Shown here in pieces: positions 1-8,108 of a stretch of DNA of 8,358 bases. This stretch comes from Polynucleobacter sp. UBA962 (GTDB lineage: Bacteria; Pseudomonadota; Gammaproteobacteria; Burkholderiales; Burkholderiaceae): contig DBCI01000079.1 in assembly GCA_002292975.1 (NCBI GenBank), positions 13,502 to 21,859 of the forward strand. The letters are read 5' to 3'. Under the pieces are notes generated by a model. The model was given only the letters and a program-made list of their open reading frames with translations, had not been told where the DNA came from and made no database searches. Position numbers and translations under genes: made by a program. How positions within the stretch are numbered: position 1 is the first letter of the stretch; the number at the start of each line of letters is the position of its first letter.

Positions 1-725
1 CTTGCTTCGTACAGAGTCACACCAGTTGCTACTGATACATTTAGGCTCTCAACTGCTCCTTGCATCGGGATGTTGACCAACTGATCACAGGTCTCACGGG
101 TTAAGCGGCGCATTCCTTCACCCTCGGCTCCCATCACAATCGCAGTGGGTCCTTTGAGATCCACGTCAAAGATCGATTGCTCTGCTTGATCGTCGGTACC
201 AATCAACCAGATGCCAAGCTCTTGCATCTCGCGCATAGTTCTAGCGAGGTTCGTGACTGTAATGATGGGCACTACTTCAGCAGCACCGCTTGCTACTTTA
301 CTCACGGTGGCATTAATACTTGCGGACCGATCTTTGGGAACGATCACCCCATGAACGCCTGCTCCATCCGCAGCCCGTAGGCAAGCTCCTAAATTATGTG
401 GGTCTGTGATGCCATCTAAAACCAAGAGGAGAGGTGGATCATTCTTGGCATCAATGCTATCGAGCAACTCAGGGAGTGTTCTAGCAATCGAGATGGGCTC
501 TGCTAAAGCCACAATCCCCTGATGGCGGTCGTGTCCGGCTAGATTATGCAAGCGATCAGCATTGGCTGAGTAGAGTCTCTTGCCTAAGAGTGGCTCAGCC
601 TGTTTAATGAAATCTGCCATGCGTCGATCACGCCGTGCTGGATCGTAATAGACCGATTGCAGGCTTTCAGGATCGATGCGTAAGCGAGTCTGCACCGCAT
701 GAAAACCTAACAATATCTGTTTCAT
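1..725 (-). CDS. rlmB: 23S rRNA (guanosine-2'-O-)-methyltransferase RlmB, C-terminus cut by window edge
   Basis: SpoU/TrmH-family SAM-dependent enzyme; in E. coli RlmB 2'-O-methylates G2251 in the peptidyl-transferase P loop of 23S rRNA. I translated it by hand: 241 codons are visible, with no stop before the left edge. The N-terminal substrate-binding domain spans about residues 1-75 ([11 protein letters not shown] start, then DRHQGIVAL near 66-74). The SPOUT domain follows, with all three motifs: [15 protein letters not shown] at 106-120 (N111, R117), [10 protein letters not shown] at 197-206 (E201), and [18 protein letters not shown] at 218-235 (N229), which forms the trefoil knot. The family is about 245-250 residues, so only a few are missing. 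The ATG overlaps the rnr stop as ATGA, with AGGGA 7 nt upstream, so translation is probably coupled to rnr. The rnr-rlmB pair is also conserved in E. coli. Identity is clear. Confidence 0.95.
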   Translation of the reverse strand, partial: MKQILLGFHAVQTRLRIDPESLQSVYYDPARRDRRMADFIKQAEPLLGKRLYSANADRLHNLAGHDRHQGIVALAEPISIARTLPELLDSIDAKNDPPLLLVLDGITDPHNLGACLRAADGAGVHGVIVPKDRSASINATVSKVASGAAEVVPIITVTNLARTMREMQELGIWLIGTDDQAEQSIFDVDLKGPTAIVMGAEGEGMRRLTRETCDQLVNIPMQGAVESLNVSVATGVTLYEA

Positions 726-3061
726 TTGCGCTTCCCTTTGGCGCTCTTCTGACCGGTCCCTTGGGCAATCGAGGGCTGACGAGCTGTGGGATTACGACCG
801 TTCTTGGCTTTCGTTTTCTTATTTGCTTTACTAGGAGCGGCATCCCGTCGTGGAGCCTTCTCATCCGGCCGGGTTTTCTTATGGGCAGCTTTCTTGTTTG
901 GGCGTCCCGTATCAGAGGCCAAAACGACAGATTTAAAACGAGTGCCATCACGCTCATTCGTTCCATTTGCTTTGACCAATCCAAACTCAATCTTACGGGC
1001 ATCTAAGTCCACTCGACTTATTAATACATGCAAGCGATCACCAATACGATACCGAATACCGGTGCGTTCCCCACGGAGTTCTTGGCGAGCTTCATCGTAT
1101 TGGTAATAATCTCCACCGAGCTCGGTCACGTGCACCATACCCTCGACAAAGAGGCTCTCGAGTTGCACAAAGAGACCAAAATTAGCTACGCCAGTAATCG
1201 TGCCTGAGTACTCTTGGCCAAGGTGATCACGCATGTAGTAACACTTTAGCCATGCCTCTACATCGCGCGAGGCTTCATCGGCTCGACGCTCATTGGCAGA
1301 GCAATGCACCCCAAATTGGGCCCAGACCGCAAGCGCTGCACCGTCTTTGGAAATCTGCTTGGTCCCTGTTTTCTTACCCTTGGTCTTGGCATCCTGTTGC
1401 GATTGCTTCACAGCAGCAGCATTGGCTCTCCCCTGACCCTTCCGTGGCATGGTTAAGTTCATCGGCACATCCTCGGGCAGGTGCGGGTGATAACTCTTCT
1501 TACTGAGAATCGCCTTAATGGAGCGATGCACTAATAAGTCAGGGTAGCGTCGTATCGGGCTTGTGAAGTGCGCATATGCTGGATACGAGAGTCCGAAGTG
1601 GCCTTCGTTCTCTGGTTGATAAATCGCTTGCTGCATCGAGCGTAAGATCATCATCTGTAACATACCAGAGTCTGGTCTCACCTTAATTTCTTTCATGAGC
1701 TTAGCAAAATCTTTGGGGTGAGGCTTCTCGGTACCCGATAGATGCAAACCCGTTGTGCGCAGCACTTGCTTAAGAGTTTGTACCTTCTCAAGCGATGGCT
1801 CGCCATGTACGCGGAATAAACTGAGATGCTTATGCTTTTGCAAGAAGTTGGCAGCACAGACGTTTGCGGTCAGCATGCATTCTTCAATCAAGCGATGTGC
1901 GTCATTGCGCAATCTTGGTTCTATACGCAAGATCTTCCCTAACTCATTACTAATGATTTGGGTCTCAGTGGTCTCAAAATCAATGGCGCCCCGCTTCTCA
2001 CGGGCAGCTAATAAAATTTTGTAAAGATGGTAAAGATAATTTAATTGCTCATTGAACTCGGCGTAGCGCACTGCCTCTGGTCCACGGGTGTTACTTAAGA
2101 TCTCCCAGACGGTGTCGTATGTAAAACGTTGGGAGGAATGCATGACCCCTTGATAAAACTGATAGGCTAAGATCTCACCACGTTGATCAACTACAGCATC
2201 GCACACCATACACAGGCGATCGACTCCAGGGTTGAGAGAACATAATCCATTGGAGATCTTCTCCGGCAGCATTGGGATCACTCTTCTGGGGAAATACACC
2301 GAGGTTGCCCGCAATAATGCATCCTTATCGAGAGGATGATCTGGCTTGACATAATGAGCAACGTCAGCAATCGCCACAATTAAACGCCATGCTTTAGCTT
2401 GGCCGTATTGCACTGGTTCACAATAAACCGCATCGTCAAAATCGCGTGCATCCGCACCATCAATCGTGACTAGAGGAACATCACGCAGATCAACTCGTCC
2501 AATAAGATCATCTTGGGTAACGGCATTCGGTAATGCCTCAGACTCTTTTAATGCCGCTGGCGAGAATGTATGAGGCACTCCGTACTTACGCACCGCAATC
2601 TCGATTTCCATTCCGGGATCATCAATCTCTCCCAAGATCTCGGTTACTCGTCCTACGGCCTGTCGATAGCTATCAGGGTAATCAATAATCTCAACGCTCA
2701 CCACTTGACCCAGCTTGGCCATTCCTTGTCCCTTGGGTGGGATTAAGATGTCATGACCAATACGTTTATCTTCAGGGGCTACGATCAGAACCCCGTTCTC
2801 ATTGAGAAGGCGTCCGATAACTACCCGATTAGCGTGTACCAATACCTCCACAATTTGGCCTTCGGGGCGACCACGTCGATCAGTTCCTAAGACACGGATG
2901 GAAACTCGATCTCCATGCATGACCCGAGCCATCTCCCGCTCAGCCAGAAAGATATCTTCTCCGCCGTCATCGGGTGCCACAAAGCCAAAGCCATCGCGAT
3001 GGCCCTGTACAGTGCCTAGACGGTCACCATCGCGCGGTACAGGAATTTCATTTTTACGCAT
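722..3061 (-). CDS. rnr: Ribonuclease R, lacking the usual N-terminal helix-turn-helix region
   Basis: Processive 3'-5' exoribonuclease of the RNB (RNase II) family that degrades structured RNA; in E. coli it also acts in trans-translation quality control. The protein is 779 aa. Cold-shock/OB domains span about residues 15-180 ([15 protein letters not shown] at 16-30, HDILIPP at 103-109). The RNB catalytic domain runs from about 188, with the metal-binding motif [13 protein letters not shown] at 201-213; D201, D207, D209 and D210 match the E. coli catalytic acidic residues. SPIRRYPDL (501-509) and [18 protein letters not shown] (590-607) follow. The S1 domain is about 614-696, and a Lys/Arg-rich tail fills 700-779. 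A basic, low-complexity stretch at about 519-578 interrupts the RNB domain. The ATG is the only plausible start: an in-frame TGA lies nine codons upstream and the next Met is residue 44, inside the OB domain. No good Shine-Dalgarno sequence is visible, only AAAAAG. E. coli RNase R has roughly 70-80 more residues at the N-terminus. Confidence 0.97.
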   Translation of the reverse strand: MRKNEIPVPRDGDRLGTVQGHRDGFGFVAPDDGGEDIFLAEREMARVMHGDRVSIRVLGTDRRGRPEGQIVEVLVHANRVVIGRLLNENGVLIVAPEDKRIGHDILIPPKGQGMAKLGQVVSVEIIDYPDSYRQAVGRVTEILGEIDDPGMEIEIAVRKYGVPHTFSPAALKESEALPNAVTQDDLIGRVDLRDVPLVTIDGADARDFDDAVYCEPVQYGQAKAWRLIVAIADVAHYVKPDHPLDKDALLRATSVYFPRRVIPMLPEKISNGLCSLNPGVDRLCMVCDAVVDQRGEILAYQFYQGVMHSSQRFTYDTVWEILSNTRGPEAVRYAEFNEQLNYLYHLYKILLAAREKRGAIDFETTETQIISNELGKILRIEPRLRNDAHRLIEECMLTANVCAANFLQKHKHLSLFRVHGEPSLEKVQTLKQVLRTTGLHLSGTEKPHPKDFAKLMKEIKVRPDSGMLQMMILRSMQQAIYQPENEGHFGLSYPAYAHFTSPIRRYPDLLVHRSIKAILSKKSYHPHLPEDVPMNLTMPRKGQGRANAAAVKQSQQDAKTKGKKTGTKQISKDGAALAVWAQFGVHCSANERRADEASRDVEAWLKCYYMRDHLGQEYSGTITGVANFGLFVQLESLFVEGMVHVTELGGDYYQYDEARQELRGERTGIRYRIGDRLHVLISRVDLDARKIEFGLVKANGTNERDGTRFKSVVLASDTGRPNKKAAHKKTRPDEKAPRRDAAPSKANKKTKAKNGRNPTARQPSIAQGTGQKSAKGKRK
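733..737 (-). promoter_or_regulatory. Ribosome binding site of rlmB
   Basis: On the minus strand AGGGA lies 7 nt before the rlmB ATG and inside the last codons of rnr. It supports the ATG at 725 as the rlmB start, in combination with the ATGA stop/start overlap. Confidence 0.6.
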
Positions 3062-3112
3062 TAGATACTTTTTGTAGTGGGTGTTTCAATAAACAACTCA
3101 TTTAGATGATTT

Positions 3113-3125
3113 GAACACATTGTTC
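3113..3125. repeat. Inverted repeat GAACA-CAT-TGTTC in the tRNA-Leu/rnr divergent spacer
   Basis: A perfect 5-bp dyad with a 3-bp centre. It covers the place where the -35 element of the tRNA promoter should be (about 3115-3120) and lies 52 bp upstream of the rnr start codon. It could be an operator or a chance dyad; nothing in the window identifies a regulator. A second small dyad, CTG-A-CAG, abuts it at 3125-3131. Confidence 0.4.
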
Positions 3126-3137
3126 TGACAGGCAACC

Positions 3138-3143
3138 TATAAT
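3138..3143 (+). promoter_or_regulatory. -10 element of the tRNA-Leu promoter
   Basis: A perfect TATAAT ends 9 nt before the first base of the tRNA, which predicts transcription starting only a few bases upstream of the mature 5' end. No convincing -35 hexamer is found at 16-18 bp spacing; the nearest candidate, TTGAAC at 3111-3116, is 21 bp away, which is too far for a normal sigma-70 promoter. The promoter may therefore depend on upstream factors or on the strong -10. Confidence 0.6.
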
Positions 3144-3152
3144 GCAAGCACT

Positions 3153-3239
3153 GCCCAGATGGCGAAATTGGTAGACGCACCAGCTTCAGGTGCTGGCGAT
3201 CGAAAGGTTGTGGAGGTTCGAGTCCTCTTCTGGGCACCA
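3153..3239 (+). tRNA. tRNA-Leu, anticodon CAG, with encoded CCA
   Basis: An 87-nt class II tRNA folded by hand. The acceptor stem GCCCAGA (3153-3159) pairs perfectly with TCTGGGC (3229-3235), followed by A and the encoded CCA. The D stem is GCG/CGC (3162-3164, 3176-3178). The anticodon stem CCAGC/GCTGG flanks loop TTCAGGT, with CAG at 3187-3189, which reads CUG leucine codons. The long variable arm CGATC-GAAA-GGTTG (3197-3210) is the serine/leucine/tyrosine type. The T arm is GGAGG-TTCGAGT-CCTCT (3212-3228). It is the only plus-strand gene here: divergent from rnr and convergent with purA, whose stop codon is 13 bp beyond the CCA. No terminator with a T-run is visible just downstream. Confidence 0.97.
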
Positions 3240-3252
3240 AATAAGAAGTTGT

Positions 3253-4593
<1,341 letters not shown>

Positions 4594-4629
4594 TTATTTT
4601 TATTTGTTCTGAAGGGTTTACTGATCAAC

Positions 4630-5796
4630 TTATTTTGCTTGTACCTGCCAACTAGCACCCTGCTGAATAAGCTCACGATCACAGACAAACTCTTCTGCGC
4701 TGGCTTCATCACCCTTGCGTAATTGGATCACAATCTCGCCTTTACTCCGCAGATCTGCAATCATGGCTAATAGTTTTTGATCATCCGACCACGGCGCAAT
4801 AATAGCGCTGTATTTGACATCTAAGTTGGAACAATCGGCCAATGTATAAAGATCCAATGAAAAGCCCGTTGCCGGACGTGAACGACCAAATGCTTGACCA
4901 ACATGGTCATAGCGTCCACCACGTGCAATTGGTTGAGGCAAGCCATCCACATAAGCAGCAAACATCACTCCGCTGTGATATTGATAACCACGCAGATCTG
5001 CCAAATCAATGCTTAGTTCAACCCCATAGGAAGACAGTACTTCGCTTAATCGTGCAAGATCATTTAAGGCTTGCTCAATAACTGGGTTCTTGGGTAATGC
5101 GAACTTGCCAGAATGTGCATTCTCTAGCACTTCCGCGCAGGCACCATTAAGCTCAATTAAGGCCAGCAAGGGTTTGCCAATCGAGGGCGGCATCTTAGCA
5201 ATGCACTGGCTTAAGCCCGACCGATCTTTTGTTTGTAAGCAGGCGTAGAGGGATTCTGTATCGCTTGCGTTGAGCGCATGATCTCCCAAGATGCCTTTCA
5301 AGACACCCGCATGCGAGAGATCGAGATAGACCTTTTTAAGGCCAGCCTTATTAAGAGTTTGTAACAGCAGGCTAAGGGCCTCAAGGTCGGCCTCCCATCC
5401 TGCATGACCATAAATCTCTGCCCCGATCTGAAGCTCCTCACGCGAGCTCGATCCTGCTGGTGCTCGCACGTGGGCAACTGATCCAGCATAACAAAGGCGT
5501 GTAACACCCTCTCGATTTAGTAAGTGGGCATCAATACGAGCCACCTGAGGGGTGATATCAGCGCGTAATCCAAGGGTTCTACCAGAGAGCTGATCCACCA
5601 ACTTAAAGGTTTGCAGATTGAGATCTGAGCCAGTGCCAGTGAGCAATGAATCCAAGAACTCTAATAAGGGAGGATTTACTAGCTCATATCCGTAGGTTTG
5701 ATAAAGATCTAGCGCACGACGGCGTAGCTCCTCAATCTTACGAGCCCGAGATGGCAATACGTCAGCAATATCCTCAGGTAATAACCAGCGATTCAT
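4630..5796 (-). CDS. hisZ: ATP phosphoribosyltransferase regulatory subunit HisZ
   Basis: A paralogue of the histidyl-tRNA synthetase catalytic core that no longer charges tRNA. It pairs with the short form of HisG to make active, histidine-regulated ATP phosphoribosyltransferase, the first step of histidine synthesis. The 388-aa protein shows class II synthetase-like blocks: NPPLLEF (41-47), RADITPQVARIDAH (78-91), CYAGSVAHVRAPAGSSSREE (102-121), DLADLRGYQYHSGVMFAAY (264-282) and ARGGRYDHVGQAFGRSRPAT (291-310). The C-terminal 65 residues (AIIAPWSDDQ onward) are not the full HisS anticodon-binding domain, which separates it from a true histidyl-tRNA synthetase. It starts 11 nt after the hflC stop with no clear Shine-Dalgarno sequence, so its translation is probably coupled to hflC. 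hisG is not in the window. The placement between hflC and purA matches what I recall of other betaproteobacteria. Confidence 0.93.
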   Translation of the reverse strand: MNRWLLPEDIADVLPSRARKIEELRRRALDLYQTYGYELVNPPLLEFLDSLLTGTGSDLNLQTFKLVDQLSGRTLGLRADITPQVARIDAHLLNREGVTRLCYAGSVAHVRAPAGSSSREELQIGAEIYGHAGWEADLEALSLLLQTLNKAGLKKVYLDLSHAGVLKGILGDHALNASDTESLYACLQTKDRSGLSQCIAKMPPSIGKPLLALIELNGACAEVLENAHSGKFALPKNPVIEQALNDLARLSEVLSSYGVELSIDLADLRGYQYHSGVMFAAYVDGLPQPIARGGRYDHVGQAFGRSRPATGFSLDLYTLADCSNLDVKYSAIIAPWSDDQKLLAMIADLRSKGEIVIQLRKGDEASAEEFVCDRELIQQGASWQVQAK

Positions 5797-5807
5797 GATG
5801 AAAGAAA

Positions 5808-6677
5808 TTAATTTTTCTTTTGCATGAACCTGAAGAAATCATTATTGGGTTCAATCACCATAATGTCCTTCTTGTCCTTAAAGGAATTGCGATAAGCCTC
5901 AAGGCTACGATAGAACTGGGCGAACTGAGGATCTCGATTAAAGGCTTCTGCATAGAATGATGTTGCTCGTGCATCACCGACACCCTTGATACGCTGAGCA
6001 TCACGATAGGCTTCTGCCAAAATTACATCACGCTGTCGTTCGGCATTAGCGCGGATCTTATCGGACTCAGCTGCGCCCGTAGAACGTAGTTCATTAGCGA
6101 CTCTCTTACGCTCTGCTTCCATTCGACGATAGACTGAGTCACTAATTTCTGCCAAGAGATCAACCCGCTTGAGGCGCACATCAACGATCTCAACACCAAT
6201 ATCTTTCGCATCTTCCGCAACTTTCTTACGGATACCCTGCATCACTTGCTCACGCTGCTCCGAAATAATTTCCCGAATCGTGCGCTTTGTAAATTCCTCA
6301 TTCAGCGCAGAGCGCACTAATTGGTTCATTCGATCGGTTGCAAGACGCTCGTCACCTCGGAAGCTCACGAAGAACTTGAGGGGATCCACAATCCGCCATT
6401 TCACATAGGAGTCGACTAAAAGATTTTTCTTCTCTGCGGTTATGAAGCGCTCCGCATCTGGGCTATCAATCGTCATGATGCGACGATCAAAGAAGATTAC
6501 GTTTTGAAACGGTGCTGGTAATTTAAAGTGTAGACCAGGCTTTTCAATCACCTCAACTATCTGACCAAAGGCGAAGATCACTGCATATTTGCGCTGATCT
6601 ACCACGAAGATACAGGATGTAATTAAGTAGAAAGCGACTACTAAGCTAACAATAAGTCCAAGGATACGATTTGGCAT
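5808..6677 (-). CDS. hflC: HflC, SPFH/band-7 membrane modulator of FtsH protease
   Basis: HflC and HflK form a large membrane complex around the FtsH protease and modulate degradation of membrane and regulatory proteins. The 289-aa protein has an uncleaved N-terminal membrane anchor at about 4-26 (ILGLIVSLVVAFYLITSCIF), then a periplasmic SPFH domain from VVDQRKYAVIFAFGQIV (25-41) through KPGLHFKLPAPFQ (46-58) and DSYVKWRIVDP (89-99). A charged helical coiled-coil region at about 180-240 includes RRMEAERKRVANELRSTGAA. DFFRFMQ near the end matches DFFRYMK of E. coli HflC. E. coli HflC is about 334 aa and carries an extra stretch in its middle that is absent here. The start is well supported: GAGG lies 9 nt before the ATG. 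It is 18 nt downstream of hflK, in the usual HflK-HflC order. Confidence 0.95.
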   Translation of the reverse strand: MPNRILGLIVSLVVAFYLITSCIFVVDQRKYAVIFAFGQIVEVIEKPGLHFKLPAPFQNVIFFDRRIMTIDSPDAERFITAEKKNLLVDSYVKWRIVDPLKFFVSFRGDERLATDRMNQLVRSALNEEFTKRTIREIISEQREQVMQGIRKKVAEDAKDIGVEIVDVRLKRVDLLAEISDSVYRRMEAERKRVANELRSTGAAESDKIRANAERQRDVILAEAYRDAQRIKGVGDARATSFYAEAFNRDPQFAQFYRSLEAYRNSFKDKKDIMVIEPNNDFFRFMQKKN

Positions 6678-6686
6678 AATTATTTT

Positions 6687-6690
6687 CCTC
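6687..6690 (-). promoter_or_regulatory. Ribosome binding site of hflC
   Basis: GAGG followed by AAAA on the minus strand in the 18-nt hflK-hflC spacer, 9 nt from the hflC ATG. It is the clearest Shine-Dalgarno sequence in the operon and fixes the hflC start at 6677. Confidence 0.7.
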
Positions 6691-6695
6691 GACTC

Positions 6696-8108
6696 TTAAC
6701 GATCACCGCGATCACGGCTACGCAAGCCATCGCGTTTTTCAGGGGCACGATCTACAGGTGCTGGATTAGCAATCGAACTTGGGACAGCAGGCGCTGGAAT
6801 ACTTGGCAAACCACTTGTTTGCGCTTGGGCAGCTTGTTGTGCTTCTGAGCTTACCTGGGAAATGATCTTATCGAGCGGTAAATACAGCAAGCTATTACTC
6901 TTAGTGGTATCGACCAATACCTTAGAGACATTGGTGTAGATCTCTCTCATGGTATCGATATACATCCGATCCCGAGTAACCTGAGGCGCCTTTGCATACT
7001 CGGTATAAATTTGCTTAAAGCGAATGGCATCACCTTCGGCCATCGCAACAACCCGAGCACGATAGCCCTCGGCTTCCTGAATCAAGCGCGCTGCGGTTCC
7101 TTTGGCGCGTGGCAGGATGTCATTTGCGTACGCCTCACCCTCGCTCTTTAAGCGCTCCTGGTCCTGTCCCGCCTTAACCGCATCATCGAATGCTGCCTGT
7201 ACTTGCTCAGGGGGCTGGACATTTTGTACTGTAACGCTCGTAATAAAGATACCGGCCTTATAACTATCTAATATCTTTTGAATCGAGAGCGATAGATCAA
7301 TTGCGATTTTCTCGCGTCCTTCGTATAAAACAGTATCCATCTTGCTGCGACCTACAATCTCTCGCACCGCGGTCTCGGCGGCCTGCACCACTGCCAAATC
7401 TGGATCACGGTTATTAAAGAGGTACTCCATTGGATCTTTCAGGCGGTACTGAACTGCAAAGCGCACATCAATGATGTTCTCATCTTCAGTCAACATCGAA
7501 GAGTCTTTTTGATTGGTTCCTTTAATAATGACTGGGCGACCAATCTCGACAGATCGGACTGCCGATAAGTTGACAATTTCGGTGGACTGTATTGGAAATG
7601 GTAAGCGCCAATTGATACCCGGGCGAGCCGTGTAATCGTATTTACCAAAGGTCAGGATTACGCCGGCTTGTCCTTCCTGAATCATGAAGAAGCCACTAAA
7701 GAGCCAAACGAGACCCAGAATAACTGCTGCACCAATACTGGCTACTTTGGGGTTAAAGCCATCGACATTAAATTGCGGTGGTTTGCGGCCACCCCCGCTA
7801 GGTGGTTGCTGTCCACCACCAGAGGGACGCTTTTTGCCCCCAAACAGATTATTAAGCTTGTCATTGAAATCACGCCAAAGATCATCAAGATCAGGCGGTC
7901 CGCTATTTGGGCGGCGATTATCTTGTGGTTGCTGTTCAGGCGGATTGGGAGAAGGGTTCTCACCACCCTTAGGATCCTTATCCCCTTTGGGGGCGGTGGA
8001 TTGGGGGTTATTACCCCAGCCTGGATCGTTGACTGAGAAAAAACCGGCAAAGTAATCACGTACTTTACGGAGTGTTAGGCGAAAGGTTTGGGTTTGGATG
8101 GAAATCAA
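6696..8108 (-). CDS. hflK: HflK, SPFH/band-7 membrane modulator of FtsH protease, with putative TTG start
   Basis: Partner of HflC in the FtsH-associated membrane complex. As read, it is 470 aa (E. coli HflK is 419). The cytoplasmic N-terminal part (about 22-120) is rich in Gly, Pro, Asn and Gln, includes SVNDPGWG (25-32) and PDLDDLWRDF (72-81), and has two PSGGG copies near 95 and 103. A single membrane segment spans about 121-143 (SIGAAVILGLVWLFSGFFMI). The SPFH domain begins at QEGQAGVILTFGKY (144-157), followed by RPGINWRLPFP (162-172), NIIDVRFAVQYRLKDP (211-226) and a helical region with EAEGYRARVVAMAEGDA (345-361). The C-terminal tail is Ala/Pro/Gln-rich and ends in a charged Arg/Asp cluster. 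The start is uncertain: no ATG exists upstream of the conserved part, and TTG at 8108 lies within hflX, giving a 44-nt overlap with no visible Shine-Dalgarno sequence. CTG codons further upstream are alternatives. Confidence 0.94.
   Translation of the reverse strand: MISIQTQTFRLTLRKVRDYFAGFFSVNDPGWGNNPQSTAPKGDKDPKGGENPSPNPPEQQPQDNRRPNSGPPDLDDLWRDFNDKLNNLFGGKKRPSGGGQQPPSGGGRKPPQFNVDGFNPKVASIGAAVILGLVWLFSGFFMIQEGQAGVILTFGKYDYTARPGINWRLPFPIQSTEIVNLSAVRSVEIGRPVIIKGTNQKDSSMLTEDENIIDVRFAVQYRLKDPMEYLFNNRDPDLAVVQAAETAVREIVGRSKMDTVLYEGREKIAIDLSLSIQKILDSYKAGIFITSVTVQNVQPPEQVQAAFDDAVKAGQDQERLKSEGEAYANDILPRAKGTAARLIQEAEGYRARVVAMAEGDAIRFKQIYTEYAKAPQVTRDRMYIDTMREIYTNVSKVLVDTTKSNSLLYLPLDKIISQVSSEAQQAAQAQTSGLPSIPAPAVPSSIANPAPVDRAPEKRDGLRSRDRGDR

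Noticed and set aside
635..1106. Long open frames on the plus strand antisense to the 3' end of rnr.
   Set aside because: They overlap the conserved rlmB start and the Lys/Arg-rich rnr tail, whose codon bias readily opens antisense frames. No recognisable domain or ribosome binding site.
3062..3089. A TTGAAA / TATCTA pair with a 16-bp spacer on the minus strand just before rnr, resembling a sigma-70 promoter.
   Set aside because: Transcription would start inside the first codons of rnr and remove the only usable start codon, so it cannot be the main rnr promoter.
3153..3239. The tRNA-Leu as an integration site for a mobile element.
   Set aside because: No integrase, no repeat of the tRNA 3' end and no foreign-looking genes are present; both flanks are conserved housekeeping genes.
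7801..7817. GGTGG/CCACC hairpin in the hflK coding region.
   Set aside because: It arises from the repeated Gly-Gly-Gly and Pro-Pro codons of the PSGGG repeats and has no adjacent T-run or regulatory context.
7668..8055. Two plus-strand open frames of over 120 codons antisense to the hflK N-terminus.
   Set aside because: They mirror the Gly/Pro-rich hflK segment, have compositionally biased products with no known motif, and hflK itself is clearly the coding frame.
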